Positions 11,832-23,874 of a DNA stretch of 64,000 nt are shown piece by piece. The notes beneath the pieces are model-generated. The model searched no databases. It saw only the letters and a program-made list of their open reading frames with translations, and was not told the DNA's origin. Source of the stretch: Podocnemis expansa (Eukaryota; Chordata; Testudines; Podocnemididae); contig ML682005.1 in assembly GCA_007922195.1 (NCBI GenBank), forward strand, positions 37,488,259 to 37,552,258. Direction: 5' to 3'. Made by a program: the position numbers and the translations under genes. Every line of letters begins with the position of its first letter. Positions within the stretch are counted from its first letter, which is position 1.

Positions 11832-11940
11832 GAATCATAAAATCACAGACTATTAGGGTGGGAAGTGACCTTGAAAGGTCAGCTAGTCCAACCCCCCCCC
11901 CGATTAAAATAGGACCAGCCCAAAAAAATCATCCCATCTG
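11832..11940 (-). mobile_element. CR1 3' tail fragment (antisense)
   Basis: 'aatcataaaatcacagacta', 'ttagggtgggaagtgacctt', 'gaaaggtcagctagtccaac' is the reverse complement of a CR1 3' end. A C-run follows and the match is lost near 11940. Confidence 0.75.
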
Positions 11941-12925
11941 AACTGAGATATAATGGGACACCCAGTAGCCTACCACAAACAGAAAATTTACCAATGAATT
12001 ATTATTTGTTATTGATTTTTATCACTATAACACATTTCTGTAGACCACTGGACTGGTCTGGATAAAAATAAGCCCTGATCCAAACCTTTGCCTTAAAGAC
12101 TAACTGAATTCAAAACTAAGCCATTTAAATGGATTTTCCAAAAGTTTGAATATATTTTCACAGTATTATCGTCTTGTCAGTTGCCCTTCTTGTTCCCACA
12201 CAGGACTGGAATTAAAATGGCTGAAATATCACATGAAAAGATATTTTTGTGGAATTTTAAGCCCAGCCAGAAGCAGAAAGCACTGAAAAGTTATGACAAA
12301 AGTTTCTTTTTGCCAATTTTCCTGCTTAGCTTGCAAATCCAAGAGGGGTTGATAACATTCAATAAATTACCCAGTTTCTGCAACCAACTTATAAGGCTCC
12401 TGAGATCACTCTAATTATACATTACTAATTGGTATTAAAACTAATGGCCCCAATTATGTGCTGCATCTGAGCAAAAGCTGGCTATGCTCCATCACCCTAG
12501 ATTCTGGGTTGACCAGGATCCAATTTGGTCATCAGTATACACTATATTTATATCTGACAGCAATAGCCCTTAGGGAGTAATGATGCCAGCCATTAATAGC
12601 TGGAGCACGGAGGCGTCTCACAACACCCTCTCACTGTAGGCCACACCCCTCAACTGAGAGCTAATAGGATTCTGGAGCCATTCTACCATCTGAGTCTAGA
12701 GCAAGTCAACTATGAGAGGCAATTTTCTCAAAAAAATTCATAAAAACTTAAAATGAAAACTTCCACCGAATTATTGAAATTTACCAATCAGCTCTATGAG
12801 TGGTCAAACAAGATGAAATTTTCACTAAATCAGATTCTGTAAAAAGCCATTTTTCCCTCTACCTAAGCAAAGGATTATACAGCTGGTATAAAGATGTTGT
12901 AACAGTGGCCATAACTGGTGCCACT
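11941..12925. other. Unassigned stretch
   Basis: I see no gene or clear repeat apart from weak similarity to dispersed palindromes. Confidence 0.4.
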
Positions 12926-13728
12926 AAGTTTAGCTACTAAAAGAGATCTGTTGGACAATCTGGTGAAATGGTCTGAGGTAAAGAGAATGCAATTCAATAA
13001 AGAGAAGTTTAAAGTACTCCACTTAGCAAAGAACAATCCATTGCACATATACAAAATGGGCAATGACTGCCTAGGAAAGAGTACTGTGGAAAGTGATCTG
13101 GGTGTCATAATGGATCACAAGCTAAGTATGAGTCAACAGTATAATGCTGTTGCAAAAAAAGCAAACACCATTCTGGGATGTATTAACAGGAGTATTGAAG
13201 TAAGACACAAGAAATAATTCTACTACTCTACTCCACCCTGATTTGGCCTCACTTGGAGTACTGCATCCTGTTCTGGGTGCCTCATTTCAGGAGGGATGTG
13301 GACAAATTGGAGAAAATCCAGAGAAGAGCAACACGAATGATTAGTAGTCTGGAATACTGGATTAATGAGGGAAGATCAAAAGAGCTGGGCTTGTTTTTGT
13401 CTAGAAAAAGGAGACTGAAAGGCCCCATGATAATAGTTTTCAAGTATCTAAGAGGTTGTCACAAAGAGGAGGAAGAAAAATTGTTTTCCTTAACTGCCAA
13501 TGATAGGATAAGAAGCAATGGATTTAAATTACAACAAGGAAAATTTCGGTTGAACATTAGGAAAAAATTCCTAACTGTCAGCATGGTTAACTACTGGAAT
13601 AAGTTGCCTAGGCAGATTGTGGAATGCCCATCATTGGAAGTGTTTAAGAGCAGGTTAGACAAACGCCTGTCAGGGATAGTTTAAGAGGGTACTTGGTCCT
13701 GCCATGAGTGCAGGGAACTGGACTTGAT
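12926..13728 (+). pseudogene. CR1 LINE ORF2 C-terminal half and 3' UTR, broken
   Basis: This is a plus-strand CR1 reverse transcriptase C-terminal region. 12930-13217 encodes KWSEVKRMQFNKEKFKVLHL, then ESDLGVIMDHKLSMSQQYNA. 13253-13684 encodes PHFRRDVDKLEKIQRRATRM, then FRLNIRKKFLTVSMVNYWNK, and ends near FKSRLDKRLSG. The two parts are separated by stops and a frame change around 13217-13253. The catalytic YxDD region is missing, so this is a 5'-truncated dead copy. The 3' UTR ('ggtcctgccatgagtgcagg') is cut at 13728 by a MITE and resumes at 14121. Confidence 0.93.
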
Positions 13729-14120
13729 GACTATGTCCATACTAGCCAATTACTGTGGATTAAAGAGGCTTAATCTGGACTAATTTGGTCCCTGTCCACA
13801 CGAGGCTTTACCTAGTTTGAACTAAAAATTTTTTTAAGCTCTAAGTTCAAACTTAGTTTGAACTAGCGTGACGTAGCTGTGCTAGTTCCAACTAAATAAA
13901 TTTGAACTAAGCAATTAGTTTGAACTAGCTATGTTTTTTAGTTTGAACTAACTTTTAGTTCAAACTAGCCATGCTTTTTTAGTTCAAACTAAAAAGTTAG
14001 TTCAAACTAAAAAAATGTGGCTAGTTTGAACTAAAAAGCTGTGGTTAGTTTGAACTAACCAGGAACTGCTTAGTTTGGACTAAGAAAGTCCAGACTAAGC
14101 TTCCTGGTATAGACATAGCT
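13729..14120. mobile_element. MITE A: TAGTTTGAACTA word type, inserted in CR1
   Basis: This 392-bp element lies between 'gactatgtccatactag' and 'ctggtatagacatagct', decayed forms of the shared GGCTATGTCTACAC end. The flanks are GAT (13726-13728) and GAT (14121-14123). Removing the element and one GAT restores the CR1 tail 'ggacttgatgaccc', so the insertion is well defined. The interior holds more than ten copies of TAGTTTGAACTA or AGTTCAAACTA on either strand and no ORF. The 3-bp duplication and GG start suggest PIF/Harbinger mobilisation (inferred). Its closest relative here is MITE I at 56715. Confidence 0.9.
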
Positions 14121-14165
14121 GATGACCCTTCATGGTCCTTTCCAGTTGCTATGAATCTATGATTC
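14121..14165 (+). mobile_element. CR1 3' end, resumed after MITE A
   Basis: 'gatgacccttcatggtcctt' followed by 'tatgaatctatgattcatgg' completes the 3' tail of the CR1 copy at 12926-13728, with the terminal ATGATT-type repeat. Confidence 0.85.
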
Positions 14166-14782
14166 ATGGGGATGGTTAATTGACTGTTTTAAAAAGGCCC
14201 ACATTAGATGCACCAATTGGCTCAGTGGAATTAAGCTCTCCCCCAAACCATGACCAATTTGTGCAACTGAAGCTGAAACACATGAGTTTGGAAGTCTGAT
14301 TAAGATTTAAACCTTCACCTGACTCTACCAACCAATAACCTTCTTCTGCTTTGGCAGGTCTTACGTGGCACAGAAACAGCCTAATAGTCACACACTTCTT
14401 TAGTGGCAAGACATTTTAGCAAGGGAATCTAAACATCCTGTTTCCCTCAATTAATCAATTCTTTATTTTAGGGTGAAATCTAAAAGCTCCTTCTTAGACA
14501 AGAACTTTAGGGCAAGAATGAGTACCCTTTCTCTCCAACTTCTGAACTTCAGGAAGAAGCCAAGTAACTCTTGCAGATCAAAGCGGTAGTCTTCCCTGCA
14601 TTCCCTACTCATATTAGCCCTTTAAAATGTAAAGGCCCTCTAGGATTTCTCTGCAGTTTATGGCCCCATGGTACACATAATCTTATGTTTCTTCAGACCC
14701 TCCTCTGTTATTTCTCAGGAAATAAGAATGCAGTGTGCTCTGGGTCATTAAATGCAAATACATCCTAGAGAATCTTTGCGTT
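14166..14782. other. Unassigned stretch
   Basis: I see no gene or named repeat. Confidence 0.4.
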
Positions 14783-14862
14783 TCCTGCCTTGAGTGCAAG
14801 GGACTAGACTAGAAGACCTCTTTCTTGAGGTCCCTCTCAGTCCTACACGTCTATGATTTTAT
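14783..14862 (+). mobile_element. CR1 3' tail fragment (sense)
   Basis: 'cctgccttgagtgcaaggga', then 'tagaagacctctttcttgag', then 'cctacacgtctatgatttta' matches the CR1 3' end seen at 13700-13728 and 14121-14165. It is strongly 5' truncated. Confidence 0.8.
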
Positions 14863-17800
14863 CAGGGTTTTCAAACAAGGGAGAGGGGGCTGGTGCCTTC
14901 CCACAAAGATTGACTCCTAGATACTTCGTCGAGAAGCACATTTTAAATGTCACAGGCAGATTAGCTGCTTAAAAGAAGAATGAGCAAGACCAGTTGGGGG
15001 AGCTATGGAGTGAAATTGGGGTCAGGTAATTACTGAAATGTCTGGGTGCTTATTCTACTAAACCATTATTCCAAAAGATTTAAGGTTAACTTTTCAAATA
15101 GTTTTTATGTCTAGTCTTTAGACAAATATAAATAGGCAGGGAACACACCATGCTCTGCTGGAAGTGACTTTGAAATATAAGGACAAGCCAGCTGTGAGGC
15201 TGTGTGTTCAGAACACAGGCTACAGGGCTATGTTGCTGATTCAGAAATAAATCTCAGTGTGCAAGCCTGCCAGCCACATACTGAGATAGAGGCAGTGCTA
15301 TAAGGTAAACACAGCTCAGCAGTTATAGGCATGAGATGAAGGTAAAACCAATTTTTGTCTATAAAATAAGTGTTCCCAATTTGCTCCCTACTGGAGGGTG
15401 AGGGGAATATACTCTAATACACTAATCACAGGTAAACAAGAATAGCCTAGAGACAGTTGTTCCAGAATTAACACATCAGCATATTAACCACTCTCCAAGA
15501 TTGCAGTATGAAAGATGCGAACTCTGACATTAGCATACCATGCTTGCAGGTAGTAAGGGCCTGATCCAAAATTCATCAGAATCAGGGGGAGCCTTTCCTA
15601 CTAGTCAATGCTATCACAACTTACAATGGTGCTACTGCAGGCTTTTTAACCTTAACTTTAGTATATTTTTATGAAGGAAAGTCAGAGTCTGAAGTCTCGT
15701 AATTAATGATATGGCAGGCTGTGGCTTTTGCCAGTGTTATGCTGGGCTCCTTTTAATTTGTAGCTTTTGATATCCATGTGGACAAGTAATAATTAAAAGG
15801 AATAGCCAATTAAATGTATTAACAGGGGAAATGATTTACTAACAAGGAGGAGAAATAATTTATTAAGACAGAAAACTTTTCCTTTAAGCTGAAGGAATCC
15901 TATTACCTCCATTACAAATCATTTCTTCTGTCATTGGTAACTAACTTCCTACCTTTTCCTCCTCCACAAAATGCTGCCCACACCACAAGTCTGCCACTAT
16001 TTCTTTCCCAGGGGCACCATTCCATCACACATAAAGGGCCCACCCTGACATATGCCTTCCTTTCCTGTTCAGGAACACTTTCATTTTCCCTGTGGAACCA
16101 TACTAGAAAAGTGGGGAGGAGGGAATGGGGTAGTTTGAAAAAAAATTGTGCTCGAGGACAGACCCTTTATATGGATTTTCCATTGACAGAAACAATGTTA
16201 GACACCTAGTTATGGCAGTGTTACAAGAATGGACTCCACTGCGACACATTCAGGAGCTAAGTCAAAAATATACAGCTTGAGCCAGTTGATTCAAATCAAA
16301 ATGCAAGAAGTCACAAATAAAAAATGAGCACGTCTGTGAGTCAGGATCCTTATCTGACTATTCATTTGTTTAAGTTATTTATTTAGAATATACTACTGAA
16401 TTGTCCTCTCATGTTTACAAGTGTGGCTTTGGTGTCCATGACAATAAAAATATTATATATCCATATATTTTTAAATCCGGTCAAAATGACACAACACAGC
16501 ATAAAATTGCAAACACAAAACAGATGCAGCAGCATCTTTACTACAGTCAGTGAAGATTTCAATCTGCAAATGCATGGAAGTTTGTGTCCTTGATTTAATG
16601 GTTTAAAATGCAGTAAAGCTGTTTACATTCACTGTCAAAATGTTTGCATTACATATGCTCACTGCTCCTGTGGTGGAAATATTTTTCCACTAACAGTGCA
16701 GAATAAGCACAAAATGAAGATGCACCGCTTCTGTTAATAAAATGCTGGTATAGTACAGTTTCACCTCTGCTGAAACTTTTGTTAATGACTCATCAAATTG
16801 TACTATTTGTTCCTTTTACCTTGGATAAGCTTCTTGAGAGAATACATTATGTACACTTTTTCTATTCCCTGTCATCAGATAGCCTTTCACACACTCCATC
16901 TGGCACTGGTTCAGTGTATTGTAGGCATTATAAATACTTGATTAATTTCTTTTTGTTTTTAAAAGTCGGTGGTGTCAAATTTTTGCTTTTTGGACTTTAA
17001 ATGCCTTCATTTAATTCTGAAAAGAGAAAGCAAGATTTTCAAACCTGCCATAAACAGGTAGGTGTAGAATCATATGGGTAGGGCGAATATTTTAACCATT
17101 ATCTACTGATAAAAGATAAAGGTGAAAGTTTCAAACATGTTTAAAGGACACAGGAATATGAGCCTGGTAGAATGACAGTGAGATTTATACTTCAGAACTG
17201 ATTGGGCCCTTGTGAAAATCTTCCCCTTAGATATTAACACATGCATACTGCACATTTGTAATATTCTGATTATTAGAGAGTCTGGATTAAAATCCAAATA
17301 TATAGCTATAATACTTAATTGCTATGAGAACTATAGGCTTGAAAAATATTAACTTTCTTCATTTAAATTTTTACTGTTAACAGTATACACGTGCACTTGG
17401 CTTGCTTTTTGTTTTTCATGTGGAGTAATTTCTTTGACTTGATTGGGACTTCTCACACCAGTGAAACTAAGCAGGGCTTTGCATTGACTTTACTTGTTCA
17501 CACTGACTGGGAGACCTACTACAAATGACTTAATTTTACAAACAGGCAACTAACCAACAAGTACAATATAAAAGACATGAGCATTCCACCCCAACCTTCT
17601 TTGTTCATTTGGTATTGTCAACTGTAGCTTAGCTTAAATTGCTTTTTTTCCCATAGTATCCTAGTAAATGAAATATGTCTTTAAAATGTTGAAATCTTAA
17701 TAATATAACACCACCTGCTATTTGCCAAGATATTGGGAGATAAAATGTGTAATTTAGTGAAATGCAGATTGGATAATTCTTTCTTTCTTTCTGAAAGAGA

Positions 17801-17987
17801 AAAAGATTTTAGCAAGGCCTAAGGAAGCCCAAACCCTTTAATAACATCATATAAGAGGTTGGGTTTTATTTTGTTTTGTTTTTCACTTGAGTGGGATAAA
17901 AACTTGTTAGAATGTTAACCATTATGTATAGCACATTCTAAAACAAGCTTCAACTCAAGCAGCTAGCATGCACTATAGGTCTTTTTA
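14863..17987. other. AT-rich stretch without recognised genes
   Basis: About 3.1 kb without coding signal. Weak 'gggcctgatccaaaattcat' foldback wording occurs at 15557. A short CTTT run is at 17780-17792. ORFs such as 15934-16209 lack any family resemblance. Confidence 0.45.
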
Positions 17988-18374
17988 CCTTGTCTACACC
18001 AAAGTCCTAGAACGTGAAAGGTAACAAGTTCTCCTAATCTAAACAGATTTTTTTCCTAGACAAGATGAGCCCTAAAGTCGTTGAAGAATTTTTCCTTAAT
18101 GTGCTTGACCAGTAGCTGAGCAGGAGCAAGGACTACCGTTGTCTGGCTGAAATTTGCATGAGGGAGATGTTTCTTGGCCTGGGTTGACAACCTTTTGCTC
18201 ACAGGGCTCATGCTCAGACTCTAAAAATGCTGTGCAGGCAGCACTCTTGTCCAAGGTTCAGAGTCCAAGCTCCAGCATGAGCCTGAGCGACTTCAAAGTG
18301 CTGTCTAAACAACTATTTTTAGGGTGTTAACCAGGGCTGGGAAGCTCTCTTTTGTAGCCTGTGTAGACGTGCCC
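17988..18374. mobile_element. Decayed MITE with TTGTCTACAC / GTGTAGACGTGCCC ends
   Basis: The left end 'ccttgtctacaccaaagtcc' and right end 'gcctgtgtagacgtgccc' form inverted ends related to the GGCTATGTCTACAC group. The flanks are TTA and TAA. The interior shows no repeated palindromic word, so it may be a different subfamily. The boundaries are estimates. Confidence 0.55.
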
Positions 18375-19744
18375 TAACGGCTTGGCACCCTGCAACAACT
18401 TGGGGTTACCAGATGTTTAAAATGTATTATCCTCACCAAATCAATTACCATCCAGTTAACAAATGTGTATAAGAATGGGTCCAACTCAGTGCCAATTAAA
18501 ATCTTTCCACCAATTTTAATAGGGATGAATCAGGTTTTCTGTCCCTACAATGGGGCTAAACCATCCACACTAGATATTTGAATGGCACTGTAAATGGGTC
18601 AGGGTGACATCGCTATTAAATCTCTGTGGGGTAGAACAGAACATTTTTGAGACTTCTCTCCTTTATTTTTGAAAGTGGCTTGAAAATATTTTTGCTCTCC
18701 CCTGTAGGAATACACACAGAGATTTCACATTTTTTTCCCTATCAGTGCCTACATATTAAACAAAAAAACGCAGAGATATCATGCATGTACCGAAACAACT
18801 GTGACTCATAGTGGAAATGCACGTACACCTAGTGTAACGTGTTTAATATACTGAAAATGCAATCCCCAGAGACAAATATACTGAAATAGATCTTCAGTTA
18901 CACAAAATACATGTCCCACTATGTCAGTATTAACTATCTTCATTCTTGGATGATAGGAAGACTAGAGTATTTCTAGGTAATTCTTTTTCCTATTATATTA
19001 AAAATTTCAGAGCACACTTTCAGCCACAGAAAGTATTGTTTTTATGAAGTTATTCACTCTTTCCTCATACAGGGATCTCAGGTACTACTAACAGAAATCT
19101 GAAGTTATTACACAAAAGTGTTTAAAGGCTAATTTCTTTCTTCCAGAGTAGTGAGTATCGTGGTTCATGCACTTTGTGTCCAATACTGTTTGGGGTGTTT
19201 TGTTTGTCTTATTAATTCTCGCGCTCTTGAAAACGGAAAATAAGAGGGACAGGGCAAGGGCCAAGTTAGCCTTTAAACAGAATTGTGTGGAACATTCAAG
19301 ATGAATTTCACTTGGCCTGGTGCTTTTTCTTTTTTTTAAATGAATTCAAAACTCAAGAGCTGGTTCATCAATTCCATAAGCTTTCTGAGGAAGCCTGAAC
19401 TGATTTATGGTTTTGTGTTGAAATTGCATAGCAAAGTTAATGGTTCTACATGGTTGAAACATCAAATAAAGGAGGCCATGGTGGTTTTCACAACTTTAAG
19501 TTTAAATTCTAAGGAGTGTTTGAACCTAAAATTTCAACCAAAGCACCAAACCCTGAGATTGTCCTTTTGCCCAGGAAAACCCAGAGGAGGGGCCAAGGGG
19601 AAGGAAAGTTCTGCTAGAATCCCTTTAAGAAGCTTCTCCCTGATTATTCTGTTTGAAGCGAGGCAGCAAGGTTTGCCCCTTTTTGGAATGTGCCTTAGAG
19701 TTTGTTCTCAAACCACATATCCATGATAGGATCCAAGTCGATAC
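18375..19744. other. Unassigned stretch
   Basis: AT-rich. The longest ORF (19340-19726, 128 aa) resembles no family I know and runs into the GC-rich repeat at 19745. Confidence 0.4.
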
Positions 19745-20233
19745 CAGGGACGTCGCTGGCGCTGGGCACCAGGGGGCACATTCCCCGAATCCCAGCGCCG
19801 GTGCCCTGGGTCTGGTGCCCCCTCCCTCCCGGTCTCTGGCCCGATTGGGCTGGAGATCCGAAGCCCAGCTGCCCATGGCCGTGGCAGCCCCGTCCCCAGC
19901 TGGGGATCCAGGGCTTGGCCACAGAGGCCGCTCCTGGCCCCATCCCCAGTCGGGGATCTGGGGCCCGGCCACCCACAGCTGCGGCTGCGGCAGCCCTGTC
20001 CCTGGTGAGGGATCCGGGGCTCAGCCACCCGCGGCCACAGCAGCCCCATCTCCAGCCGGGGATCCGGGGCTCAGCTGCCCACAACAGCAGTGGCCGCTCC
20101 GGCCTCGTCCCCGGCTGGGGATGTGGGCCCAGCCACCCATGGCAGCACGCAGAGGCTTCCAGCCCTGTCCTCGGCCAGGGGGTGTGGCCTGGGAGCGTGC
20201 CCCAGATCCCTCCCTGGGGCAGCGATGTCCCTG
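19745..20233 (+). mobile_element. GC-rich hAT-type element with internal minisatellite, CAGGGRCGTCGCTGG family, copy 1
   Basis: A 489-bp element with ends CAGGGACGTCGCTGG and GCAGCGATGTCCCTG (inverted). The flanks are GTCGATAC (19737-19744) and GTCAATTC (20234-20241), six of eight matching. The interior repeats a unit of roughly 55 bp built on 'cccagctggggatccagggc' and 'ggcagccccgtc', about five times. The ORFs of up to 232 aa here come from GC-rich repeats and read through in all frames, so I do not call them genes. Relatives are at 27166-27387 and 40675-41010. Confidence 0.82.
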
Positions 20234-20377
20234 GTCAATTCTAGTGGATTTTCAGGTCAGCAACCATCTGCACAAAGGTTTAAACTACCATAGATGCTCC
20301 AAAACCCATGTGTTCTCCCAGTCACTCCCGCACAGCACTCAGGTCCAGTGAAGCCACCTTAATAAGGACAGCCCTAA

Positions 20378-20891
20378 GGGTATGTCCACACACACTGTTA
20401 AATTGAAATAACACTGCTTATTTCCATTTAAAAAATGGTAGATCCACACAACATTCCCTTATTTCAATATGAGGAGCTCCCTCATTTCGATATAAGGAAA
20501 GTCATATAGATATAATAAAACTTAATATTATATCAATATGACGGTTAAATCGAAATTGTTATTTCAAAATAATACAGTGCAGACATTTTATTTTGATTGA
20601 ACTGTTAAATCGATTTAACACTTTTTGCCCTTCTCCTTCCCAGATGCTTTCCTTTTTCTATATATTGGGTGGGAGCACGGCCCTTCTAGGGGGCCATGTT
20701 GCCACACCTCACGTGGTGCCTCTCTCCTAAATTGAAATAAAGTCCTGTCCATGGACATGCTATTTCAATTTGAGTTTCTAGTGGGGACCTGTTAAATTGA
20801 TTTAACTTAAATAGATTTTATGATTTTTATATTCATTTTATTAAATCAATATAATTTAAGTTGATTTAACTGTGTAAGTATGGATGTAGCC
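20378..20891. mobile_element. MITE B: TTAAATCGATTTAA word type
   Basis: 514 bp. The ends are GGGTATGTCCACACAC and, reversed from the right, GGCTACATCCATAC. The flanks are TAA (20375-20377) and TAA (20892-20894). The interior repeats TTAAATTGA, ATTGAAATAA and one intact GTTAAATCGATTTAAC near 20605. It has no ORF. The end similarity and 3-bp duplication place it with A, C, E and I. PIF/Harbinger mobilisation is an inference. Confidence 0.85.
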
Positions 20892-20894
20892 TAA

Positions 20895-21963
20895 GTCAGG
20901 CATGCTTCTGAAGACTCTCTCCTCCATTCTGTCAGAAATAAAAACTGTAGGCTCTATTATCTTTCCATGGAAATTCAGGTAGATGCAGCGAGAGGTAATG
21001 TGCATCTCAATTTGCCCTGCCTTTCCCCTCCTGGGAGGTGGTAATTTCTGTTCTCTATGGTTGGGCATTCCAAGAAGCTCTGCCCCACCCCTTCACAGAG
21101 GTCAAATAGGCCTTCTTGCCCTAATCACATGCCACACAGGGCTACCCATCCAGTGGCTGCTCCCTCCCTGCATGGATTCCCAGTCTGAAAGAGCACCTGC
21201 TATAGAAGATGGGGGTGGTGATCCAAGGGTAACTGATTCCCTATCAATAAGGGATATTTCCTCCACTCATTTAACTTTTACTTTGTCCTTATATGGACAA
21301 AACTTCATTTAGAGCACTAACCGCTTTTTCCCTGAATGACAACCTGAGGATTTGACCTATAAATTACTTGAGTCAAGAAAATCCCTAGAGATTAAAGCAG
21401 AGACAATATTCACACCTGAGCTATTAATATTAAATCTTACAAGTCTGTAGTCTCACTTTACATCCTTCCTGCTTTGTAAGGATAACATTCAGTGAGTTCA
21501 AGGTTCTGCAAGAGAAATGATTTCTTGGTTCCCCAGAAATCATCTGACTTTGTAACATTTCCCAGTCAACTATTACATGATTCCCTTCTCTTGTGTATTA
21601 ATTTATTTTAAAAAATACAGATATGGGTCCCCTACCTGTTCAATTATAGGATCAGCAGTACATTTTACTACTACAAAGGAAGTCAGTAGTATGGTAGAAG
21701 TATAGAACCGCCCTGCAACCCCAGTAGCTAGGCCCAGCGTATGGAATAAAGACTGAATTCACTTGCTTTATTACAGTCCTCTGTCTCCACATTACTACTT
21801 CTTCCACTCACTGTCTCTTGGAAACAGGAAGAAAGTCAAAAACAGTTTCCACCCTATAGTCATCCTGCCTCCTATCCTAGTTTATTCACAATCTCTGCTA
21901 AAAAGAACACAAAGCCAACCAATCTTTGAGCGTGAATCAAGTAATAAAACCCATGCTGTCATT
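20895..21963. other. Unassigned stretch
   Basis: I see no gene or clear repeat. Confidence 0.4.
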
Positions 21964-22337
21964 GGCTGTGTTCACACAGCACTCTTATTTCAAAACAACA
22001 GAGGTTGTTTCCAAATAAGAAATACCTTGTTCACACGATGCACAGTTGTTTTGAAACAATGGCACCCGTTGTTTCGAAACAACGGCGTTGTTTTGAAACA
22101 ACTTAAACCCCATGTGGGGACGAAACAATGCCGTTGAAACATGTTGTTTCGAAACAACAGTGACTTGTTTCGAAATAACTGTTGCCTGAAACTGCTATTT
22201 TGCTTTGAGCTTTTTTCCTTAATTCGAATTAATAAACTGTTAATTCAAATTAAGTTATTTTGAAATAAGGCATTATTTCGATACAAGTTGTTTCAACACA
22301 ACTTGTATCGAAATAATGCCTGTGTGTGAACACAGCC
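21964..22337. mobile_element. MITE C: GTTGTTTCGAAACAAC word type
   Basis: 374 bp with inverted ends GGCTGTGTTCACACA and TGTGTGAACACAGCC, identical over about 14 bases. The flanks are ATT (21961-21963) and ATT (22338-22340). The interior is filled with GTTGTTTCGAAACAAC and its variants (GTTGTTTTGAAACAAC, TTGTTTCGAAATAAC), plus TTAATTCGAATTAA near 22220. Several copies keep the central CpG. It looks like the best-preserved member of the group. Confidence 0.9.
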
Positions 22338-22602
22338 ATTAGGTCTGAAATGTGCCATAACTGTGTTTGCACATCCCAGTCCTATGACACTTGCCTATAT
22401 GAATATCCTTGAAGCTATTTGTCCATGTTACATGTGCTATCAAAGTCACATGGGTGCACTTTGCAATCACTCCATCTCCCACATAACTAGTTCAGCTAGA
22501 AAAGATTCTTCCCGGGTTTACCATCACCAATGGAGTCATCTAATCTCCAACTGCAAAACCTTTTGCTTATTAAAAACAAAAAAACCCAAAAAACAAAAAA
22601 AC

Positions 22603-22605
22603 CCC

Positions 22606-22637
<32 letters not shown>

Positions 22638-22638
22638 C
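22603..22638 (+). repeat. (CAA)n microsatellite
   Basis: About eleven tandem 'caa' units follow an A-rich tract. The polyN and poly-L runs in short ORFs here come from this repeat. Confidence 0.95.
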
Positions 22639-23293
22639 TTAACTTCTAAGCTACCAGTAGCCCCAATTCCTACTTCTGCACATCCACCTAAATTCCAGTT
22701 ATATATAGTCAATATTGCAGAGAGGCAAGTCAAAGTTGTAAAATAAATGGCAGAAACCATGTCAAATAGGGTTTATTAAATTTGATACTACAATGAAAAA
22801 TGAAATCAATATTTAATCCCCCAAAAAACTTTGATTGTGAATGTTCTACTCTTCACTTTAGACTGCCATATAATTTTTAATTAGCTTTGGAATTTAGAGC
22901 CACTAGGCCACAAAATGTATTAGCTTTTGCCTATAGTCAAACTGAGGGCCTGATCCTGTACCACTGAGTTCAAAGTGATTTTTGCCATTGACTTCTATGT
23001 GAGACAGATCATGCGCTTTAAAAGTAAAATCTACCCCAAAATATCTCCACCCTCAGTGTTTAATTAAAGGTTATTGGGTAACCAAAGTGGTAATTTTTTA
23101 TCCATTTAAATATCTTGTTGTGACTTTAAGACCTATAGAGGGAAAGAAAAAAGTCAAAACCTAGATTTGAACCTTAGTTTTGAGCAACTTGTTTTATGCT
23201 TAAACTGTGCATTTTCACCTTTTATATTCCACTTCTATATAGTAGCATAGAAACAAGTTGTACTTTGGTTTGCATTCCTCCTATTGTCTAAAA
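22639..23293. other. Unassigned stretch with a foldback remnant
   Basis: 22945-23020 carries 'gggcctgatcctgtaccact' opposed to 'gagacagatcatgcgc', a short palindrome of the dispersed turtle type. Nothing else is recognised. Confidence 0.45.
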
Positions 23294-23480
23294 GAATGGT
23301 TCTCAACCGCTGTGTCAGGACACTTTACTGTGTCACTGCACAGGGGTAAGTGTGTCGCGGAGAGCTGGGGAGATAGCTGGATTTGACCAGGGTTGGGGGG
23401 GTGGGGTGGGGTGGTGTGTCCTGTATGGTCACGATACGCAATGAAGTCTGTTGCAATCTGCAAAAGGTTGAGAACCACTG
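23294..23480 (+). mobile_element. Non-autonomous hAT-type element, TGGTTCTCAACC family
   Basis: 187 bp with ends 'gaatggttctcaacc' (decayed CAGTGGTTCTCAACC) and GGTTGAGAACCACTG. The flanks are GTCTAAAA (23286-23293) and ATCTAAAA (23481-23488), seven of eight matching. It has no coding capacity and includes a G-rich run at 23392-23422. Confidence 0.9.
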
Positions 23481-23506
23481 ATCTAAAATACCAGAATCTC
23501 TCTTAC

Positions 23507-23874
23507 AGTACATCTACATGGACCCCCATGGCCACACTGGGCTTTTATTAAGTTGACCTAAGCACTTCCTTAAGCTGACTTCATAATACCACCTCTTATG
23601 GTCAACTTAACACTTAAGTCAACCTCATTAAGTCAACTTATGCCAGTTTATACAGGGAATGGCCCTTAAGTCAACTTATTGGCCTCCAGGCCCTCTCCCA
23701 GAGGTCCTGGCCATCAGGCAGTGTTGACCTAGCACCTGCCAGTGTGGATGTAGGCAGTTGACAGGAGTTTTCAGTGCAGATGCTCTAAGTCAACTTAACA
23801 AGGTTGACTTTAAGTCAACTTAAAGTCGATCTTGTTAAGTTGACTTAACAGAGCCTCCAGTATAGAAATACGCT
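23507..23874. mobile_element. MITE D: TTAAGTCGACTTAA word type
   Basis: About 368 bp, starting 'agtacatctacatgg' and ending 'ccagtatagaaatacgct'. The flanks TAC and TAG are imperfect, so the ends may be off by one or two bases. The interior repeats TTAAGTTGACTTAA and AAGTCAACTTAA many times. Around 23715-23795 lies a core ('gacctagcacctgccagtgt') shared with MITE E and with the right part of MITE F. Confidence 0.8.

Noticed and set aside
19740..20240. CpG island promoter
   Set aside because: The GC content comes from a transposable element with target duplications. No transcription unit is recognisable beside it.
19653..20351. ORF of 232 aa with overlapping ORFs on both strands
   Set aside because: It lies across a GC-rich hAT-type element with tandem units. 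Every frame is open because stop codons are rare, and the protein is a low-complexity Pro/Gly/Ala reading.
21964..22337. CRISPR-like repeat array
   Set aside because: The repeats are palindromic words on both strands with irregular spacing and no unique spacers, bounded by inverted ends and a 3-bp duplication, in a vertebrate genome.
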